From Candidatus Hydrogenedentota bacterium (GTDB taxonomy: Bacteria; Hydrogenedentota; Hydrogenedentia; Hydrogenedentiales; CAITNO01): a stretch of DNA of 9,236 nucleotides. Positions 7,317-9,236 of the stretch are shown here, one piece after another. Within the stretch, counting starts at the first letter, position 1. Each line of letters begins with the position of its first letter. The notes under the pieces were generated by a model, which ran no database searches, was not told the origin of the DNA, and was given only the letters and a program-made list of their open reading frames with translations. The position numbers and the translations under genes are program-made. The stretch is taken from assembly GCA_903922535.1 (NCBI GenBank), contig CAIXUF010000986.1:1-9236 (forward strand). The letters are read 5' to 3'.

Positions 7317-7407
7317 CTTCGCATCTCCCTTGTGTTCGTTCAAACAGTCGTGCATGAGTCACACATGCCACACTGGTCCATTGTACTCTTTCGCAACCTA
7401 ATTGCAA

Positions 7408-7423
7408 AGCAAGGACTGCGCCA
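7408..7423 (-). promoter_or_regulatory. Sigma-54 type -24/-12 promoter of pilin 1
   Basis: On the - strand it reads TGGCGC-N5-TTGCT. The invariant GG and GC dinucleotides are present at the right distance (consensus TGGCAC-N5-TTGCA/T). The predicted transcription start is near 7397, giving a leader of about 80 nt before the ATG. The matching promoter before pilin 2 has almost the same distance to its gene, which strongly supports both. Confidence 0.75.
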
Positions 7424-7553
7424 ACTATCTTGGGTTACCCCATTTGTATTCTTTTCTTGATTCCATGCTCAAAAAACCACAAAACAGGCATGAATTCAAG
7501 CCGGGGCTGAGTATTGCATCATTCGGATAAGACGGATTGCCACTGGTGTGATG

Positions 7554-7568
7554 TGACATAAATTGTCG
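7554..7568. promoter_or_regulatory. Probable enhancer-binding site upstream of pilin 1
   Basis: Imperfect dyad TGACA-TAAAT-TGTCG, preceded by G at 7553. It starts exactly 146 bp from the -12 end of the sigma-54 promoter, centred near -164 from the predicted start. Pilin 2 has the same dyad with the same 5-bp spacer at the same distance. Its TGTC-type half-sites resemble those reported for the pilin activator PilR, and a further CTGTC (- strand, 7575-7579) lies just upstream. The identity of the activator is inferred. Confidence 0.6.
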
Positions 7569-7735
7569 TTGCAGGACAGTAAACTGCACTGGCAAGTCTC
7601 CATCCATCTAATCCGATTCAAACAGCCAACGACGTCAGCACCGCACATAACTTGGAAGCGCGCGGCAATCCGATCATAGTCTTTTAGATTCAACTCTTGC
7701 CGGGTTTTCCCCGGTGCCGGCGACTCGCCGGAAAC

Positions 7736-7775
7736 AAAAAAAATCGGCGGCGGCGGTTGTGACCTCCGCCGCCGA
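7736..7775 (-). terminator. Intrinsic terminator of pilin 2
   Basis: On the - strand a perfect 10-bp stem (TCGGCGGCGG, 7775-7766, with its complement 7753-7744) and a 12-nt loop are followed at once by eight T residues (7743-7736). It begins about 30 bp after the stop codon of pilin 2. This is a strong rho-independent terminator and implies that pilin 1 is not read through from pilin 2. Confidence 0.9.
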
Positions 7776-7805
7776 AGGTTGGCTTGGGCTAAGCGCGTGT
7801 TACTG

Positions 7806-8240
7806 CTATTGCTGGCCGATCGGCGACCCGCCGCTGGTGGCGCCGGCTGCGGCGGCCTTAATCACGCCGGATTCATCCACGATGAAACCGCGAGAACCGG
7901 TCGTGCCCTGACCAACCGGCACCGCTGTGGCGTTGAACGAATTGGCACCGGTGCCCAAACCGATTTCCGCGAAGGTATAACCACTCTTCGCGCCGGGCCA
8001 CGTGCCATCAAGGAACGGCGGGGTGCTGCCCGTGGTGAGGGCGGCATAGCTGCCATACACGCCCTTGGCCGAGTTGTAGGCATTCTCAGAACCCAGCACC
8101 GTCCGCAGGTTGCCAATGGCGGCCGACTCGTTCGACTGAATGCGCGAACGAAGCAGGTTCGGAATGGCAATGGCGGCAATGATCGCAATAATGGCGACCA
8201 CTATCATCAGTTCGATCAACGTAAAGCCCTTGGTCCTCAT
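7806..8240 (-). CDS. Type IV pilin-like protein with class III signal (GspG/major-pilin type), pilin 2
   Basis: 144 residues, ATG at 8240 with Shine-Dalgarno CAGGAG (8250-8255, - strand) 9 nt upstream. The prepilin signal is MRTKG|FTLIE with mature Glu5 and Pro22, then a hydrophobic helix and the same core as pilin 1. In the first 93 residues 81 are identical to pilin 1. From about residue 94 to 107 the two differ in sequence and length, then share GQGTTGSRGF, VD-SGVI and the end PIGQQ. It has no cysteines. The role is that of pilin 1: a subunit of a pilus or secretion pseudopilus, anchored by its N-terminal helix before assembly. It has its own sigma-54 promoter and a strong terminator, so it is probably monocistronic. 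The two copies could be major and minor subunits or alternative pilins; the sequence does not decide. Confidence 0.9.
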   Translation of the reverse strand: MRTKGFTLIELMIVVAIIAIIAAIAIPNLLRSRIQSNESAAIGNLRTVLGSENAYNSAKGVYGSYAALTTGSTPPFLDGTWPGAKSGYTFAEIGLGTGANSFNATAVPVGQGTTGSRGFIVDESGVIKAAAAGATSGGSPIGQQ

Positions 8241-8325
8241 CTCTTTAGTCTCCTGTTTGTTGCCCCAGACAGTCTTTCACGAGGTTTGCAGAACCCATGA
8301 ACTCGCTATCTACTTGTACAGACAT

Positions 8326-8341
8326 AGCAAAGGCCATGCCA
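8326..8341 (-). promoter_or_regulatory. Sigma-54 type -24/-12 promoter of pilin 2
   Basis: On the - strand it reads TGGCAT-N5-TTGCT, with the essential GG and GC at correct spacing. The predicted start is near 8315, giving a leader of about 75 nt. Distance to the gene and to the upstream dyad matches pilin 1. Confidence 0.78.
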
Positions 8342-8471
8342 AACTGACGCAACAAGTCCGTGAAAGCGTTTTGCATTGTTTTGAATCCCGCATATGCCGC
8401 ATGCATCCCACAATTCCGAGAGCATACCTCGACATCTTGCCCAATAAAGACGATTGACACCGATCATTAAG

Positions 8472-8486
8472 TGACAAAATTTGTCA
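8472..8486. promoter_or_regulatory. Probable enhancer-binding site upstream of pilin 2
   Basis: Perfect dyad TGACAAA-A-TTTGTCA. It starts 146 bp from the -12 end of the sigma-54 promoter, centred near -164, the same place as the dyad of pilin 1. A GTGTCA half-site (- strand, 8455-8460) lies between it and the promoter. The geometry suits an NtrC/PilR-type activator acting through DNA looping; the protein itself is not identified in the window. Confidence 0.65.
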
Positions 8487-8693
8487 TCTCAAGACGCTTA
8501 GAAGTCCAAATTGTGGAAAACACCGACGCGAAAAGCCGCAACCAGAGTCCAGAATTCAAAACCCACAAGCCGGGACAGAGACAGAAGTGACGTGCAAGTT
8601 GCAAACTGTCTGAGCAGAAGCATACCCCTCGGGAACCCACCCAGTGCCGCCTCCCTTGTCAGACTCACATGGGCATTCCTGCAGAAATTTACT

Positions 8694-8722
8694 TTGACAA
8701 CTGTTGGACTTAATGATAAAAT
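8694..8722 (+). promoter_or_regulatory. Sigma-70 type promoter with extended -10 for the response regulator
   Basis: TTGACA (8694-8699, perfect) and TAAAAT (8717-8722) with 17-bp spacing, and TG at 8714-8715 one base before the -10 (extended -10). Transcription would start near 8729, leaving a leader of about 140 nt before the GTG start. Confidence 0.7.
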
Positions 8723-8868
8723 GAGGAAAGGGAAGATTAGTGAAATGGGTGCGGGGCATGCCCCCCCCCAAGGCATGGGTTCGTGCCGTGGGCATCATAA
8801 GTGGTGAATCCGGGGATGCACAAAGAACCGACGAAATGCCGTGAACATTGGAAAGGCCAAGAAAAACC

Positions 8869-9236
8869 GTGGCTACAAAAACCATACTGGTTGTGGACGA
8901 CGAACCGGATGTCGTCTCCCTGCTTGAGACAACCTTATCCTCGGAAGGGTACAACGTCATACCCGCGTATGACGGCATCGCCGCCTTGGACATTTGCAGT
9001 TCCGACCGCCCGGACCTGGTGCTGCTCGACATCATGATGCCCATGATGAGCGGCTATGAAGTGTGCGAGCAGATCAAATCGAACCCACTAACCCAGCACA
9101 TCCCCGTGCTGTGCCTTTCATCGGCCCACTCGCCCGAAGCACGCGCGCACTGTTTTAAGTCCGGCGCCGCCGAACTCATCGGCAAGCCCTTCTTTCCGGC
9201 CGAACTCCTTGCCCAGGTAAGGCGCCATCTGCGCGA
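8869..9236 (+). CDS. Response regulator, receiver domain (C-terminus beyond the window)
   Basis: 122 codons plus two bases are visible and the gene runs off the end. With the GTG at 8869 the protein begins with Thr-Lys-Thr-Ile-Leu-Val-Val-Asp-Asp-Glu-Pro, the usual start of CheY-like receivers. An in-frame TTG at 8848 is the only alternative after the upstream stop. The expected residues are present: acidic pair D10-D11, phospho-acceptor D54 in LLDIMMPMMSG, switch Ser84 and conserved Lys106 in GKPF. It would be phosphorylated by a histidine kinase. A weak AAGG (8853-8856) lies 12 nt before the start. Whether it is a single-domain regulator, a DNA-binding regulator or an NtrC-type sigma-54 activator cannot be told. 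It is divergent from the sigma-54 controlled pilins, which makes a link possible but unproven. Confidence 0.88.
   Translation, partial: MATKTILVVDDEPDVVSLLETTLSSEGYNVIPAYDGIAALDICSSDRPDLVLLDIMMPMMSGYEVCEQIKSNPLTQHIPVLCLSSAHSPEARAHCFKSGAAELIGKPFFPAELLAQVRRHLR

Larger units (their letters stand above)
7317..7735. other. Intergenic control region upstream of pilin 1
   Basis: This stretch is visibly more AT-rich than the coding regions and no convincing gene lies in it. Read on the - strand from the left, it holds the ribosome site (7325-7331) and a leader of about 80 nt. The leader contains GACTGT (7344-7349), also found in the pilin 2 leader. Further up are the sigma-54 promoter and the dyad at 7554-7568. 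A block at 7527-7543 next to the dyad is shared with pilin 2. At the right end two small GC stems (7700-7714 and 7717-7731, the latter CCGGCGA-C-TCGCCGG) sit just beyond the T-run of the pilin 2 terminator. Confidence 0.6.
6879..8486 (-). repeat. Tandem duplication of pilin gene plus its promoter region
   Basis: The two units repeat with a period of 918-927 bp: stop codons are 927 bp apart, sigma-54 promoters 918 bp, upstream dyads 918 bp. The coding part is highly conserved while the upstream parts have largely drifted apart except at the regulatory sites. This indicates an old duplication that carried the control region along. Confidence 0.85.
8241..8868. other. Divergent intergenic region between pilin 2 and the response regulator
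   Basis: 628 bp without a convincing gene. The left half serves pilin 2 on the - strand: ribosome site 8250-8255, shared leader motif GACTGT 8269-8274, sigma-54 promoter 8326-8341, a shared block at 8444-8460 and the dyad at 8472-8486. The part from 8487 to about 8690 shows nothing recognisable. The right part holds a sigma-70 promoter (8694-8722) and a leader of about 140 nt containing GGGGCATGCCCC (8753-8764), a run of nine C (8761-8769) and a short ORF of doubtful meaning. Confidence 0.6.

Noticed and set aside
7317..7355. Upstream in-frame start for pilin 1 adding 13 residues
   Set aside because: It would place charged residues before the prepilin signal. The ATG at 7316 has a good ribosome site and matches the start of pilin 2.
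7496..7693. Possible 65-codon gene on the - strand between the pilins
   Set aside because: It starts with TTG, has no clear ribosome site, contains the upstream dyad and the shared control block, and has no counterpart upstream of pilin 2.
7700..7731. Two adjacent GC stems considered as an attachment site or mobile element end
   Set aside because: The stems are short and unrelated to each other, no target duplication or transposase is present, and they lie right after an intrinsic terminator where extra hairpins are common.
8245..8460. Possible 71-codon gene on the - strand ending just before pilin 2
   Set aside because: It spans the sigma-54 promoter and the leader of pilin 2 and no equivalent exists before pilin 1, so control DNA is the better explanation.
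8511..8807. Open frame of 98 codons on the + strand before the response regulator
   Set aside because: It begins with TTG, runs through a near-consensus promoter, and has low-complexity basic composition without recognisable features.
8745..8807. Leader peptide of 20 codons (ends CRGHHKW) in the response-regulator leader
   Set aside because: It has a weak ribosome site and no run of regulatory codons beyond two His. The palindrome and C-run in it are not arranged as an attenuator with a T-run, so the support is too thin.

Overview
The window comes from a GC-rich bacterial chromosome. It carries a tandem family of large membrane glycosyltransferase-like proteins, then two type IV pilin-like genes, then the start of a response regulator. 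The taxon cannot be fixed from the sequence. The short pilin-like proteins with a SAIGNLRTVLGSENAYNS-type core and the repeated TMTC-like/TPR proteins recall uncultivated PVC-related, Hydrogenedentota-like or Acidobacteriota-like lineages, but this is a low-confidence impression.

Region 1 (1-6849, + strand) is a tandem array of one truncated and three complete paralogues. Each complete protein has a polytopic membrane domain with the hallmarks of the GT-C fold TMTC family: an Asp-Asp pair in the first loop after TM1, HPLxVESVAW, ERKD, an SKPM segment and ADRYxY. A C-terminal run of tetratricopeptide repeats follows (about nine or ten in two copies, about five or six in the last). The first three genes are linked by two small ORFs of 26 and 32 codons. 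Each begins with an ATGA overlap on the preceding stop codon and ends with a GTGA overlap on the next start codon, so the chain could be translationally coupled. The fourth gene is set apart by a perfect 28-nt palindrome and has a possible promoter so close to its start that the mRNA could be leaderless.

Region 2 (6879-8486, - strand, convergent with the array) holds two tandem pilin-like genes, each with its own upstream region. Both have a sigma-54 type -24/-12 promoter. Both also have an upstream dyad of the form GTGACAnAAnTTGTC, placed exactly 146 bp from the promoter in each case. The rest of the two upstream regions has largely diverged, so the paralogous pair acts as an internal footprint that picks out the regulatory sites. 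A strong intrinsic terminator lies between the two genes.

Region 3 (8487-9236) holds a good sigma-70 promoter with an extended -10, and the beginning of a response-regulator gene cut off by the window end. It is transcribed divergently from the pilins.

A reasonable but unproven reading is a surface/pilus locus. Sigma-54 and an enhancer-binding regulator would drive the pilin-like genes, and the TMTC-like proteins would be candidate glycosyltransferases for exported proteins, possibly including the Ser/Thr-rich pilins. No CRISPR array, tRNA, rRNA or insertion sequence was seen.
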